From Gemmatimonas sp. (GTDB lineage Bacteria; Gemmatimonadota; Gemmatimonadetes; Gemmatimonadales; Gemmatimonadaceae), in assembly GCF_031426495.1 (NCBI RefSeq), contig NZ_JANPLK010000063.1:1-64000 (forward strand): a stretch of DNA of 64,000 nucleotides, given 5' to 3'. Below are positions 55,114 to 63,263 of the stretch, one piece after another. Every line of letters starts with the position of its first letter. The first letter of the stretch is position 1. The position numbers and the translations under genes were made by a program. The notes beneath the pieces were generated by a model, which worked only from the letters and a program-made list of their open reading frames with translations, was not told where the DNA came from and did no database searches.

Positions 55114-56039
55114 TTCCACTCGTGCTGATGGCCGGCTTCCTCGGCGCCGGCAAGACGCGCTTTCTCACCACGCTCATTCCACAGCTGCTCGAGCGCGGCG
55201 TGCGTGTGCGTATCGTGCTGAACGATTTCGAGAATGCAACGATCGACGCCGCGCGGCTCGGAGCGCTCGAGGCGCTGGTCACGCCGTTGAATGGCGAATG
55301 CGTGTGCTGTGGATCGCTGCGTGAGTTGCTCGATACGCTGCAGGCGGTGCCGCACGATCCCGGCAGTGTGATGCTGATCGAGGCCAACGGTGCCACCGAA
55401 ACCGACGAGCTGCTGGGCTATCTCACCACCGACACCACGCTCACGCACTTCACGCTGCCGTTGCAGCTCACCGTGATCGATGCGGCGCGCTGGCAGAAGC
55501 GGTGGTGGAACAACGGCCTCGAAGCGGCGCAGACGACGACCGCCACGCACGTGCATCTCAACTGGACCGACAAACTCTCGACGACGCGACGCGACGCAGT
55601 CCACGCGGGCGTGGCCGCCGTGAATGCCCGCGCCGCGTTCACCACGCCGCAGGAGTTCGCCGCCACGCTGCAGTCGCTGGCGGAGTCGGTGCGTGGGACG
55701 GTGCGACGTGATCCGCAGGGTGTCGCCACGGCGCACCGCCATCGCCAAGGGCACACGCATCCCTTTGGCAGTGTCGCCTTGCCGCTTCCCCGATTGGTGG
55801 AGCGGGCGCGCTTTCTGGCCTTCGTGCAGGCCCTGCCGGCAGCGGTCGTGCGGGCCAAGGGGCTCGTGCGCTTCGCCGATCAACCCGCAGACATGTTCGT
55901 CTGGAACCGGGTGCCGGGGCGGAAGAAGGTGCAGCTCGATGAGTCGTCGCCGCACGCCGACGCCGAGGCGACCGCGCTATTCATCGGCGTGGGTATGTCA
56001 CTCGACGATCTCGAGTCGCGAATCGCGGCGCTGACGTAG
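55110..56039 (+). CDS. CobW/G3E-family GTPase (metal chaperone type)
   Basis: A 309-residue G3E GTPase: P-loop LMAGFLGAGKTRFLT, the metal site GECVCCGSL (CxCC), G3-like LIEANGATETDEL and LNWTDKLST as the G4-like region (normally NKxD, here less conserved). A His-containing HRHRQGHTHPFGS loop precedes the C-terminal CobW domain (FVWNRVPGRKKVQ and LFIGVGM). Members such as ZNG1 load zinc into client enzymes. It overlaps the permease by 4 bp, so both probably handle the same metal. Confidence 0.88.
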   Translation: MIPLVLMAGFLGAGKTRFLTTLIPQLLERGVRVRIVLNDFENATIDAARLGALEALVTPLNGECVCCGSLRELLDTLQAVPHDPGSVMLIEANGATETDELLGYLTTDTTLTHFTLPLQLTVIDAARWQKRWWNNGLEAAQTTTATHVHLNWTDKLSTTRRDAVHAGVAAVNARAAFTTPQEFAATLQSLAESVRGTVRRDPQGVATAHRHRQGHTHPFGSVALPLPRLVERARFLAFVQALPAAVVRAKGLVRFADQPADMFVWNRVPGRKKVQLDESSPHADAEATALFIGVGMSLDDLESRIAALT

Positions 56040-56114
56040 CCGACATGGACGCCGCAGTCGATGGCATGCCAAGGGCATTTCTTCGCGTGCTGTGGTGTAG
56101 CAGATTTATCCATT

Positions 56115-56141
56115 CCGCCCTTCCCGCCCTTCCCGCCCTTC
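56115..56141 (-). repeat. Triple 9-bp repeat, G-quadruplex-prone strand
   Basis: CCGCCCTTC is repeated three times without mismatch. The minus strand therefore carries regularly spaced GGG runs (GGGCGGGAAGGGCGGGAAGG), suitable for a G-quadruplex in the leader region before copC. Confidence 0.6.
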
Positions 56142-56164
56142 CTGCCTCCGGAGCCGCCATCGTG

Positions 56165-56557
56165 ATGTCTCGCGCACTCGTTCGATCGACCGTCCTGTTT
56201 GCCGCGCTCGCGCTCAGCGCTCCCGTACTCGCCTCGGGTGCGGTGATGCGTCATCTCAAGCTGGTGCGCTCATTCCCGGCCGCCGATACGGTGCTCGTGG
56301 GCTCGCCCGAGAAGATCACGATCGAGCTCAGTGAAGCCGTCGAACTCACTGGGGCCAAGTTGACGCTCGCCAAGGACGGCGGCGCACCGATCGCGCTTGG
56401 CGCGCTCCGACGCGAACCGACGCTGCCGAAGATCCTGCGTGCCGACGTCACGACGGCGCTGGCCGCCGGAGGGTACGTTGTGTCGTGGCGCACCATGTCG
56501 AAGGACGGACATGTCGTGAAGGGGACATTCGGCTTCCGTGTCGGCGCCGCCAAGTAA
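56165..56557 (+). CDS. copC: CopC-domain protein
   Basis: A 130-residue periplasmic protein. A signal peptide (VLFAALALSAPVLASG) is followed by a CopC beta-barrel: HLKLVRSFPAADTVLVGSPEKITIELSE, TGAKLTLAKDGG, and GGYVVSWRTMSKDGHVVKGTFGF, where 'W...S.DGH...G...F' is the CopC/YobA C-terminal block with the copper His. Its usual N-terminal His is represented by MRHLKL. It is followed by copD after 11 bp, the standard pairing for copper uptake/resistance. Confidence 0.88.
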   Translation: MSRALVRSTVLFAALALSAPVLASGAVMRHLKLVRSFPAADTVLVGSPEKITIELSEAVELTGAKLTLAKDGGAPIALGALRREPTLPKILRADVTTALAAGGYVVSWRTMSKDGHVVKGTFGFRVGAAK

Positions 56558-56568
56558 ACGGGACGCCC

Positions 56569-57393
56569 ATGGAGTTTGCGGCCCCACTCGCCCGCCTGCT
56601 GTTGTACGGCGGCGCGACGATCGCCATCGGGCGGGGCACCCTCACGTTTCTCGACGACGACGTGGGTGTGTCGCCGCCTGCCGTACGGGGAGCGCTCTCG
56701 TACGCGGCAGGCTCGCTGATCATTGCGCCGGTGCTGTTGTTGTTGTTGCAGCAACAGGCGCTTGAGCTGACAGCGGCTGAGTTGCCGGGGCTGCTGCGCG
56801 AGACCATATGGGGGCGCGGTTGGCTGCTGCTCGTGATTGCGTGCCTCCTGACCGCGCTCATGCTTCTCTTTCGTGGCACGCGGACAACGTCGCTGCTTTT
56901 GCTGCTATCCGCGCTCGGCATCGCGGCGGCGATGGGTGGCCTTGGACATGCGGCGGCGGATGAAGCGTGGCCACTGGCCTCGCGCCTCGTGGACGCTGTC
57001 CACGTGGCGGGCGTGGGCGCGTGGATCGGCGGACTGGTGCTGATGGTATTGGCGGGTGTCGGCGCCGGCGAACCAACGAGCGCCGCGTGGCGCGCCTTCA
57101 GTCGCGTCGCGACCGTGATGGCGCCGGTGGTGTTGCTTTCGGGAGTGGCGAGCGGGTGGCGTCGGGTCGGCGCAAGTGGGTTGGCTGACATCCTGGCAAG
57201 CGACTACGGGCGCTTGCTGCTCGTGAAAGTGGCGCTGGCTCTGGTCGTGTTGGCCATGGGAGCCACCCAGCGACGACGGCTGTCGGCAGGGAAGGCTCCG
57301 GTGCAACGTGCCGTGGTGTGGGAGGTGCTCATTGCCGCGCTGGTGCTAGGCGCGACGGCGTGGATGACGGGAATGGAGCCGCCGGGCGCCTGA
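56569..57393 (+). CDS. copD: CopD-family copper import membrane protein
   Basis: A 274-residue protein with about eight TM helices: RLLLYGGATIAIGRGTLTFL, SYAAGSLIIAPVLLLLL, GWLLLVIACLLTALMLLF, DAVHVAGVGAWIGGLVLMVL and VTVMAPVVLLSGVASGW. The DAVHVAGVGAWIGGL block matches the CopD signature (H-x-x-g-x-x-x-W-x-G-g), with the metal His. It imports copper to the cytoplasm or relays it in the periplasm together with CopC. The start at 56569 gives the family N-terminus. Confidence 0.9.
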   Translation: MEFAAPLARLLLYGGATIAIGRGTLTFLDDDVGVSPPAVRGALSYAAGSLIIAPVLLLLLQQQALELTAAELPGLLRETIWGRGWLLLVIACLLTALMLLFRGTRTTSLLLLLSALGIAAAMGGLGHAAADEAWPLASRLVDAVHVAGVGAWIGGLVLMVLAGVGAGEPTSAAWRAFSRVATVMAPVVLLSGVASGWRRVGASGLADILASDYGRLLLVKVALALVVLAMGATQRRRLSAGKAPVQRAVVWEVLIAALVLGATAWMTGMEPPGA

Positions 57394-57396
57394 ACA

Positions 57397-57427
57397 GAAA
57401 AAGCCCGCGAGCAGTGCTCGCGGGCTT
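57397..57427 (-). terminator. Intrinsic terminator of the L31 gene (possibly bidirectional)
   Basis: A perfect 12-bp stem (57401-57412 with 57416-57427) and a 3-nt loop. On the minus strand it is followed by five T residues, so it ends the L31 transcript; on the plus strand no T-run follows, though the hairpin also lies just after copD. Confidence 0.85.
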
Positions 57428-57448
57428 CTCCGTACCACATCGCACAAC

Positions 57449-57691
57449 TTAGCGGTTGTAGCGCTTCTTGAACTTGTCGACACGGCCCTGCGTGTCGATG
57501 AGGCGCTGCGTGCCGGTGTAGAACGGATGCGAATCGGCGGTGATTTCGAGCAGGATGAGGGGATACTCGTTCCCGTCTTCCATCTTGATCTTCTGCTCGC
57601 TCGTCATCGTGGAGCGCGTGATAATCGTCGCGCCTGTGGATGAATCCTTGAACACCACCGAATGGTACGGCGGATGAATGCCTTCCTTCAT
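57449..57691 (-). CDS. rpmE2: Ribosomal protein L31, type B (cysteine-free)
   Basis: An 80-residue L31: MKEGIHPPYHSVVFKDSSTG, TMTSEQKIKMEDGNEYPLI, then ADSHPFYTGTQRLIDTQGRVDKFKKRY. There are no cysteines, so it is the zinc-free 'C-minus' type B, which in many bacteria replaces the zinc-binding form under zinc shortage and is repressed by Zur. No Zur box is clear upstream. ATG 57691 is the family start; the frame is open further but the extension is atypical. The terminator follows 22 bp downstream of its stop. Confidence 0.93.
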   Translation of the reverse strand: MKEGIHPPYHSVVFKDSSTGATIITRSTMTSEQKIKMEDGNEYPLILLEITADSHPFYTGTQRLIDTQGRVDKFKKRYNR

Positions 57692-57905
57692 GGTAACTCC
57701 AGCATGCGCCACCATTTCCGGCGGGAGCGCGTTTCTAAATGGGGTCCGATCGACAGGGCAAAACCCAGAGGGCTCACCCATGCGATGCGGTCGCCTGTTT
57801 CGGCGAGCCTGAATGAATCGCCGTTTCGGGGGGCAAGGTCAAGCGGTGGGGCGCGTTTCGGTCGGGTTTTTAGCCTAATGATACGCCGATATCGATAGCG
57901 TACTC

Positions 57906-59114
57906 TTACTTCGACCGCCCGATCACGTCCCCGTAGCCGAACAGGATGCCGTTGGACGCGTCTCGGACCAGCGACACGATGGGGCTGGTGAGCTGTCCCA
58001 TCAGGAAGCCCGACGGCTGGCCGCCAAATCGGTTGTTGGTGACCGAGCGGATGAACGACGCCGCGGTATCCAGCGGCATGCCCGCCACATTGGCGTAGAA
58101 GCGACTCCACTCGTCGCCCTGCTGAAACAGATACTGCTCGACGTTGCTGGTGTAGAACGTGTTCACCCGGGCGTCCCGTTCCTTCAGCCACCCGCCCACG
58201 TGGGCCAGTGCGCGCGGACCGGCGAAGTTTCCCACCAGCGGGACGATCAAATTGCGTCGCTGCAAGTCGCGCACGATCTGATACGACGCGTCGGTACCAA
58301 GAAAGCCAAGGTTCGCGCCGCCGGGATCGGTGGCCGTCGCGATCATGGCGAAGGTGGGCATGCCGCGGAATCCGCGCCCGCCGCCGAAGCCGCCGGTGCT
58401 GCCGCTCGAGTAGTTCAGCGACGGCCCGGTGCTATAGAAGATGCTGTCCACGTAGCGCAGCGTCGCCAGGTCACCCGAGTCGAGTGCGAAGCCATGCGTG
58501 CGCACGAGGTGATCGCGCACCTCGGCGAAGGTGCGCCGGAAGTACGCGGAATCGGTCGTGCGCCGGTCGAGTCGGGCAATGAGGCTGTCCGCGCTCTCGG
58601 CCAGGTCGGAACTTGCGGCACGGGGGAGCGGTCGTGCGAACAGGCGTGCGAGAAAGGCCGATCGTGTGGGCGAGAGTTCGAACACGGCCTTATACCACAG
58701 ATGCTGGAGCAGATTCTGGCGGCGGATGTCCACGATGAACGCCACGCGCGGCTGCAGCGCCGCGATGTACGTGAAGTTCTGCTCTGGCCCGACACCCACG
58801 TACACGCCGCCCGGAGGACTCGTGACGCGCAAGCGCGCGATCACGTGCTGCAGCCCCAACTCGTTCGACACGAAGTTCTCGGAGCGGAAATAGCCACCGG
58901 GTTCGGACATATCGCGCACCATGCGCCACCACGTGCTGTCGGCGAGGCGCTCGGGGAGCTTCGCCGATTGCGCCGCGGGGAGCGCACGGAACGGCTCGAC
59001 ATTCGCGCTGCCGGTCGGCGCCATCGTGGCCACGCCGTGGCGGCAGGCGGCCACGCCAAGGGCGGCAGCCCCGGCGACGACGACGAGCTTCAAAATGGGC
59101 GTGTGGCGTCTCAT
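57906..59114 (-). CDS. LIC_10091-like protein, predicted lipoprotein
   Basis: A 402-residue exported protein with a lipobox-like VAAC after VVVAGAAALG. Blocks such as YFRSENFVSNELGLQHVIARL, GVYVGVGPEQNFTYIAALQP, FIVDIRRQNLLQHLWYKAVFEL, and FYTSNVEQYLFQ match the LIC_10091 family from Leptospira, whose structure is similar to SAM methyltransferases. Residues for SAM binding are not certain, and function is unknown. A Gly-rich insert (SGSTGGFGGGRGFRG) sits in the middle. Confidence 0.75.
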   Translation of the reverse strand: MRRHTPILKLVVVAGAAALGVAACRHGVATMAPTGSANVEPFRALPAAQSAKLPERLADSTWWRMVRDMSEPGGYFRSENFVSNELGLQHVIARLRVTSPPGGVYVGVGPEQNFTYIAALQPRVAFIVDIRRQNLLQHLWYKAVFELSPTRSAFLARLFARPLPRAASSDLAESADSLIARLDRRTTDSAYFRRTFAEVRDHLVRTHGFALDSGDLATLRYVDSIFYSTGPSLNYSSGSTGGFGGGRGFRGMPTFAMIATATDPGGANLGFLGTDASYQIVRDLQRRNLIVPLVGNFAGPRALAHVGGWLKERDARVNTFYTSNVEQYLFQQGDEWSRFYANVAGMPLDTAASFIRSVTNNRFGGQPSGFLMGQLTSPIVSLVRDASNGILFGYGDVIGRSK

Positions 59115-59274
59115 CCCTTGACCTTACGCACGGCGCACGAACAGGCAAGGTTGCAAGGGTCCCGGTGGACCGCTGCGCTGGCGTTGCTGAAACCGGAACA
59201 CGATCGTGGCGTACAGCCGATGGGGACTCAGATCCCACGTGGAACGTTCCGCACGCACCTCAATCGCCGATCTC

Positions 59275-59976
59275 ATGCAGGAAGTCCCAGCCGTCCCCGC
59301 GCCGCCCACCGTACCCACGCCACCGCCGGTGCCGTTCGTGGTGCAGACGGCCACGGGACAGATCACGGGAGCGCCGACCGAGGTCTATCAGGGCGCGCTG
59401 GCCCAGCGTCGTGAGCTGCGAAATCAGCTGGAACGGCTGGAATCGCAACGTCAGGACCTCCGGAACGAACTCCGCAGCGACGGGGACGCGAACAGCGCCA
59501 CCGATCGGGCCGGCGTCGAGGCGCGCATCAAGGAACTGGACGCGCGGATCTCGTCGGTTGATCAGCAGTTGGCTAGGGCCGACGCGGCCGTGGCGCAGGC
59601 TTCTGCCATTCCCGGCGCCACGACGGAGCCGCCGCGGCCTGAGCGCAACGGCCCGCCCGAAGAGATCATCGCTATCCCCATCGTCTTCACGTTGGCGGTG
59701 CTCATGCCGCTCGCGATCGCGTATTCCCGCCGGATCTGGAAGAAGGGGGCCACGGTTATCGCCCCGATCCCGAAAGACGTGACCGATCGCCTCGACGCCA
59801 TGGGACAGGCCGTGGAATCCATCGCCATCGAAGTCGAGCGCATCGGCGAGGGGCAGCGCTTCCTCACTCGCGTGATGTCCGACAAGGGGAAGAGCCTGGG
59901 TGTCGGGGCGGCCGAGCCGATCCCGGTGCCGCAGGCCCATGGTCAGCCGGTCGCGGTTCCGCGGTACGAGCGTTAG
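59275..59976 (+). CDS. Membrane protein with proline-rich start and coiled coil
   Basis: A 233-residue protein. A proline-rich start (VPAVPAPPTVPTPPPVPF) precedes a coiled coil (LAQRRELRNQLERLESQRQD, IKELDARISSVDQQLARAD), a single TM segment (IPIVFTLAVLMPLAIAY) and a short C-terminal cytoplasmic part (MGQAVESIAIEVERIGEGQRFL). The last block resembles periodic bacterial proteins with a terminal 'iE.IaieVERIgE.QRF' segment frequently seen in Gemmatimonas-type genomes. No enzyme motif. The ATG at 59275 is the first start that does not extend into a basic unlikely N-terminus. Confidence 0.75.
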   Translation: MQEVPAVPAPPTVPTPPPVPFVVQTATGQITGAPTEVYQGALAQRRELRNQLERLESQRQDLRNELRSDGDANSATDRAGVEARIKELDARISSVDQQLARADAAVAQASAIPGATTEPPRPERNGPPEEIIAIPIVFTLAVLMPLAIAYSRRIWKKGATVIAPIPKDVTDRLDAMGQAVESIAIEVERIGEGQRFLTRVMSDKGKSLGVGAAEPIPVPQAHGQPVAVPRYER

Positions 59977-59998
59977 TAAGCAGGGAACGGCTGGTCAC

Positions 59999-60116
59999 GG
60001 CCAACACCCCAGGAAGCAGGAGGGAGGGTCTCAGGATGGAGGAAGCAGGTGAGCCGCGCGTGGCTCCTGCCCCCTGCCTCCTGATGCCCTCCTTCCTGCT
60101 TCCTACGGTGTTGGCC
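59999..60116. repeat. Long imperfect inverted repeat (38-bp arms)
   Basis: Arms at 59999-60036 and 60079-60116 match at 33 of 38 positions (GGCCAACACC and AGGAAGCAGGA among the shared blocks) around a 42-nt centre which itself contains GGAAGCAGG/CCTGCC-type pairing. It fills most of the gap between the membrane protein and the sigma factor gene. It could be a miniature mobile element, a REP-like sequence or a strong transcription block. Confidence 0.7.
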
Positions 60117-60211
60117 GTTTCATTCCCATGCAACCCTTTGAACAGTCCCTCTGTCTTTGACTCGCACATGCATGCGTATCGAAACGACGACAGTGAGCGG
60201 CAGCAGTGTCC

Positions 60212-60766
60212 ATGACTGACACGGAACTGCTTGACCGGCTCAGGACGGGGGACCACACGGCGGAACGGGATTTTTACGACCGCCACGTGGACCGCGTGTA
60301 CCGACTCATTCTCCGAATGAGCGGCCGCCCTGAGCTGGCCCAGGAGTGGACGCAGGACACCTTCATCCGGGCCTTCAGCCGGATCGAACAGTTCCGCGGC
60401 GACTCCGCCTTGTCGAGCTGGCTGCACACGATCGCCGTTTCGATCACGTTGAACGGTCTGCGTACCCAGAAACGCCGCGATGCCTTCGCGGCGCCCCTCG
60501 AGGAAGCGACGACCGTGGCGCATGCGTCGGTGGAGTGCGAACCGGATCTCAAGGTTCGCCTGAAGGCCGCGATCGAGGCCCTTCCCGCCGGCACGCGCGC
60601 CGTGTTCATGATGCACGACGTGGAAGGGTTCACGCATGAGGAGATCGGTGAGGCGCTCGGGGTCGCGATCGGCACCAGCAAGTCACAGCTCTTCCGTGCC
60701 AGAGAAAAGCTGCGGGTGGCGTTGGCCGCCTTCGCCCCCCGACAGCTCGGCAAGGAGTTGGCATGA
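60212..60766 (+). CDS. RNA polymerase sigma factor (ECF type)
   Basis: A 184-residue sigma factor: region 2 (RTGDHTAERDFYDRHVDRVY, LAQEWTQDTFIRAFSRIEQFRG, SALSSWLHTIAVSITLNGLR) and region 4 (LPAGTRAVFMMHDVEGFTHEEI, LGVAIGTSKSQLFRAREKL). The 'aEdltQetF.rA' block reads AQEWTQDTFIRA. ATG 60212 is preferred over GTG 60206. Its stop overlaps the next gene (ATGA), which is probably its regulator. Confidence 0.9.
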   Translation: MTDTELLDRLRTGDHTAERDFYDRHVDRVYRLILRMSGRPELAQEWTQDTFIRAFSRIEQFRGDSALSSWLHTIAVSITLNGLRTQKRRDAFAAPLEEATTVAHASVECEPDLKVRLKAAIEALPAGTRAVFMMHDVEGFTHEEIGEALGVAIGTSKSQLFRAREKLRVALAAFAPRQLGKELA

Positions 60767-61524
60767 CCGATCGACCAGAGCAGCACCGTACGCCCGAGGA
60801 TGATCAGCCGGATACGCCGCTCGAGCCGTGGATGCTCGAACTGGCACGCGAGGCGGCCGACGAACTCGACGCCGACGTGGTCGTACCGCGCGAGATGATG
60901 TGGGCGCGAATCAACCGTGACCGTCGCGCTGCACCCGGTGCGATGTCCTCGTCGCCGGTGACGCGTGTGTTTCCCTGGACACGTGTCGCCGCGATTGCGG
61001 CGGTGCTGGTGGGTGGCGTGGCGATCGGTCGCTACGTCGTACCGGCGGCACCGACGATGGTGGCCGCAACGGACAGCGTTCCGCTCTCGAACGAACGTGC
61101 CCGCCAGGGCGCGGGGCTCGGTCCGGACGCGCTGGCCGAGCTGCCACAGTCGAGTGATCCGGTGCGCGTGGCGATGGGCGAGCATCTCGCCCGCACGGTG
61201 GCGTTGCTCACCACGGTACGCGATCAGGATCCCTCAATGGGTCCCGGTGCCGACGTGTCGGCGTGGGCGCGCGATCTGCTCAGCACCACGCGACTGCTGA
61301 TTGATGCACCGCAACTGCGTGACGAACGGACGCGCCGCTTGCTGCAGGATCTTGAGTTGGTGCTCGTGCAGATCATCCAGGCGCGCGGATCCGCGCCGGA
61401 GACGCAACGGGCGCCAAAGGAAACCATTCGCGAAACGAATCTCCTCCCGCGGGTGCGCGCCATCGTCACGGCGTCGCGTCCGATCGAGGAAACGATCAAC
61501 AGCCTGACCTACGGAGGAGACTGA
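60763..61524 (+). CDS. Putative membrane-bound anti-sigma factor
   Basis: A 253-residue protein. The acidic N-terminal part (EPWMLELAREAADELDAD, then VPREMMWARINRDRR) would face the cytoplasm; a single TM segment (AAIAAVLVGGVAIGRYVV) follows, then a periplasmic Gln/Arg-rich helical part (HLARTVALLTTVRDQDPS, RRLLQDLELVLVQIIQAR). No zinc motif is present. Position, overlap with the sigma gene and topology indicate an anti-sigma factor. Its stop overlaps the following HEAT-repeat gene (TGATG). Confidence 0.7.
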   Translation: MTDRPEQHRTPEDDQPDTPLEPWMLELAREAADELDADVVVPREMMWARINRDRRAAPGAMSSSPVTRVFPWTRVAAIAAVLVGGVAIGRYVVPAAPTMVAATDSVPLSNERARQGAGLGPDALAELPQSSDPVRVAMGEHLARTVALLTTVRDQDPSMGPGADVSAWARDLLSTTRLLIDAPQLRDERTRRLLQDLELVLVQIIQARGSAPETQRAPKETIRETNLLPRVRAIVTASRPIEETINSLTYGGD

Positions 61525-63263
61525 TGTCTCGCATTGTCCGCTTTACCGCCGCGCTCTCGATCTGTGCCGGCACCCTGACCGCGCAAGAACCGCCGCGCCC
61601 GCCGCGCCCGGCCCGTGCGCCGGTTGCGCCCGCGCCGGCGCCGGCCCCCTCCGGGTGGTGGATGGATGGCACCTTCATGGATCCCGTGTGGCGTGCCGAC
61701 ATCGAACGCGAGGCCTCGCGTGCGGCACGGGCCGGCGCGGAAGCGGCGCGCGCAGGTCTCGATGCCGCGCGCATCGCGATGACGATCGATCGCGACGCGA
61801 TCCGCGCGAATGTGGCAGCGCTCGCGCCGATGGTCGAGATGAGCGCACTCGCCGCGGTGGACGGCGTGATGAATCTCTCAGGATTGTCGGTGGCGCGGTC
61901 GCGTGGGTATCGCACTGAGGCGCCGGAACCGTGGGCGCAGGCCGACCCGGCCGACTCGTTGTATCGCGAAGCGCGCAAGGCGCTTTCGAGCGATGCGTAT
62001 CGCAAGGCGGCTGACATGTTTAATCAAATCTGGCGCCGCTATCCGAACAGTACCTATACGCCGGATGCGTATTACTGGCAGGCATTCGCGCTGCAGCGTC
62101 TGGGCGGCGACCAGAACATCGGGGAAGCATTGGCCACGCTCGAAACGCAGGCCCAGAAGTTTCCCAAGGCCGCTACGCGCGGTGATGCGGCCGCGCTGCG
62201 GGCTCGCATGGAGGGCGTGCTGGCGCGTCGTGGCGACCAGGCCATGGCATCGACGCTCATGGGTCGTGCCGAAAGTACCACGCGTGATGGATGCCCGCGC
62301 GCCAACGACGATGAACGCATTGATGCACTCAACGCCGTGACGCAGATGGATGCTGACAAGGCGATGCCGATTCTCAAGAAGGTGCTGGCGCGTCGCGAAG
62401 CCTGCACGCAGCAGCTCCGTCGCACCGCCGTATGGTTGGTCGCGTCGCGCAAGCAGCCGGAGGCCGCTGAGATCCTGATGAACGTGGCGAAGACGGATCC
62501 CGACAAGGAAGTGCGTGAGCAGGCGGTGTTCTGGATGGCCAACGTGCCCACCGACGAAGCCACCGGCATGCTGATCGACCTCGCGCGTCGTGGAGACGAT
62601 CTCGACCTGCGCAAGCGTGCGGTGTATGCGCTGTCGCGGTCGAAGCAGCCGCGGGCGGCCACCACGCTGCGTGAGATCGCGCTCGATGGCAATTCCCCGG
62701 TGGAGCTGCGCGGTGAGGCCATGCAGTGGTATTTGTCGGGTGCCGGTCGCAGCGCTGACGAGAATATGGCATTCCTGAAGGACATGTACGGCAAGGCTGA
62801 CGAGCAGCAGCTCAAGACGCGCGTGCTGTCGCAGATCGCGTCACGGCGCACCGAGGAGTCGCGGGAGTTCCTGGTAGCGATCGCCATCAACCAGCGCGAG
62901 TCGATGGACGTTCGTCGCATGGCCGTGTCGGTGATTGGCAGCAATTCGATGTGGGCGGAGGCCCGCGTGAAGAGCACCTTGACCGGGCAGTCGGTGGCGA
63001 CCACCAACGGCAACACGGCCGCCGCGCTTGCCACCACGGTGGCGCAACTCACCACGATCTACGAAAAGTCCCCCGATCTCGAAATCCGTCGACAGGTCTT
63101 GAGCTCACTCGGCTCTATGCGCGACAACGCCGGCATCGACAAGCTGATCGATGTCGCGCGCAACGAGAAGAATCTGGAACTGCGCAAGGCCGCCGTGAGC
63201 ATGCTCACGCGCACCAAGGATCCGCGTGCGCTGGCGCTGCTGCAGGAGATCATCGACCGATGA
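61524..63263 (+). CDS. Secreted HEAT-repeat protein
   Basis: A 579-residue exported protein. After a signal peptide (IVRFTAALSICAGTLTAQ) comes a Pro-rich segment, a tetratricopeptide-like part (SLYREARKALSSDAYRKAAD, YYWQAFALQRLGG) and then at least six HEAT-like repeats (for example EVREQAVFWMANVPTDEATGML, DLRKRAVYALSRSKQPRAATTL, EIRRQVLSSLGSMRDNAGIDKL, ELRKAAVSMLTRTKDPRALALL). HEAT arrays bind proteins or peptides. The final repeat ends at the stop, where it overlaps the next similar gene by 4 bp (ATGA). It probably acts at the cell envelope under control of the sigma factor. Confidence 0.82.
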   Translation: MSRIVRFTAALSICAGTLTAQEPPRPPRPARAPVAPAPAPAPSGWWMDGTFMDPVWRADIEREASRAARAGAEAARAGLDAARIAMTIDRDAIRANVAALAPMVEMSALAAVDGVMNLSGLSVARSRGYRTEAPEPWAQADPADSLYREARKALSSDAYRKAADMFNQIWRRYPNSTYTPDAYYWQAFALQRLGGDQNIGEALATLETQAQKFPKAATRGDAAALRARMEGVLARRGDQAMASTLMGRAESTTRDGCPRANDDERIDALNAVTQMDADKAMPILKKVLARREACTQQLRRTAVWLVASRKQPEAAEILMNVAKTDPDKEVREQAVFWMANVPTDEATGMLIDLARRGDDLDLRKRAVYALSRSKQPRAATTLREIALDGNSPVELRGEAMQWYLSGAGRSADENMAFLKDMYGKADEQQLKTRVLSQIASRRTEESREFLVAIAINQRESMDVRRMAVSVIGSNSMWAEARVKSTLTGQSVATTNGNTAAALATTVAQLTTIYEKSPDLEIRRQVLSSLGSMRDNAGIDKLIDVARNEKNLELRKAAVSMLTRTKDPRALALLQEIIDR

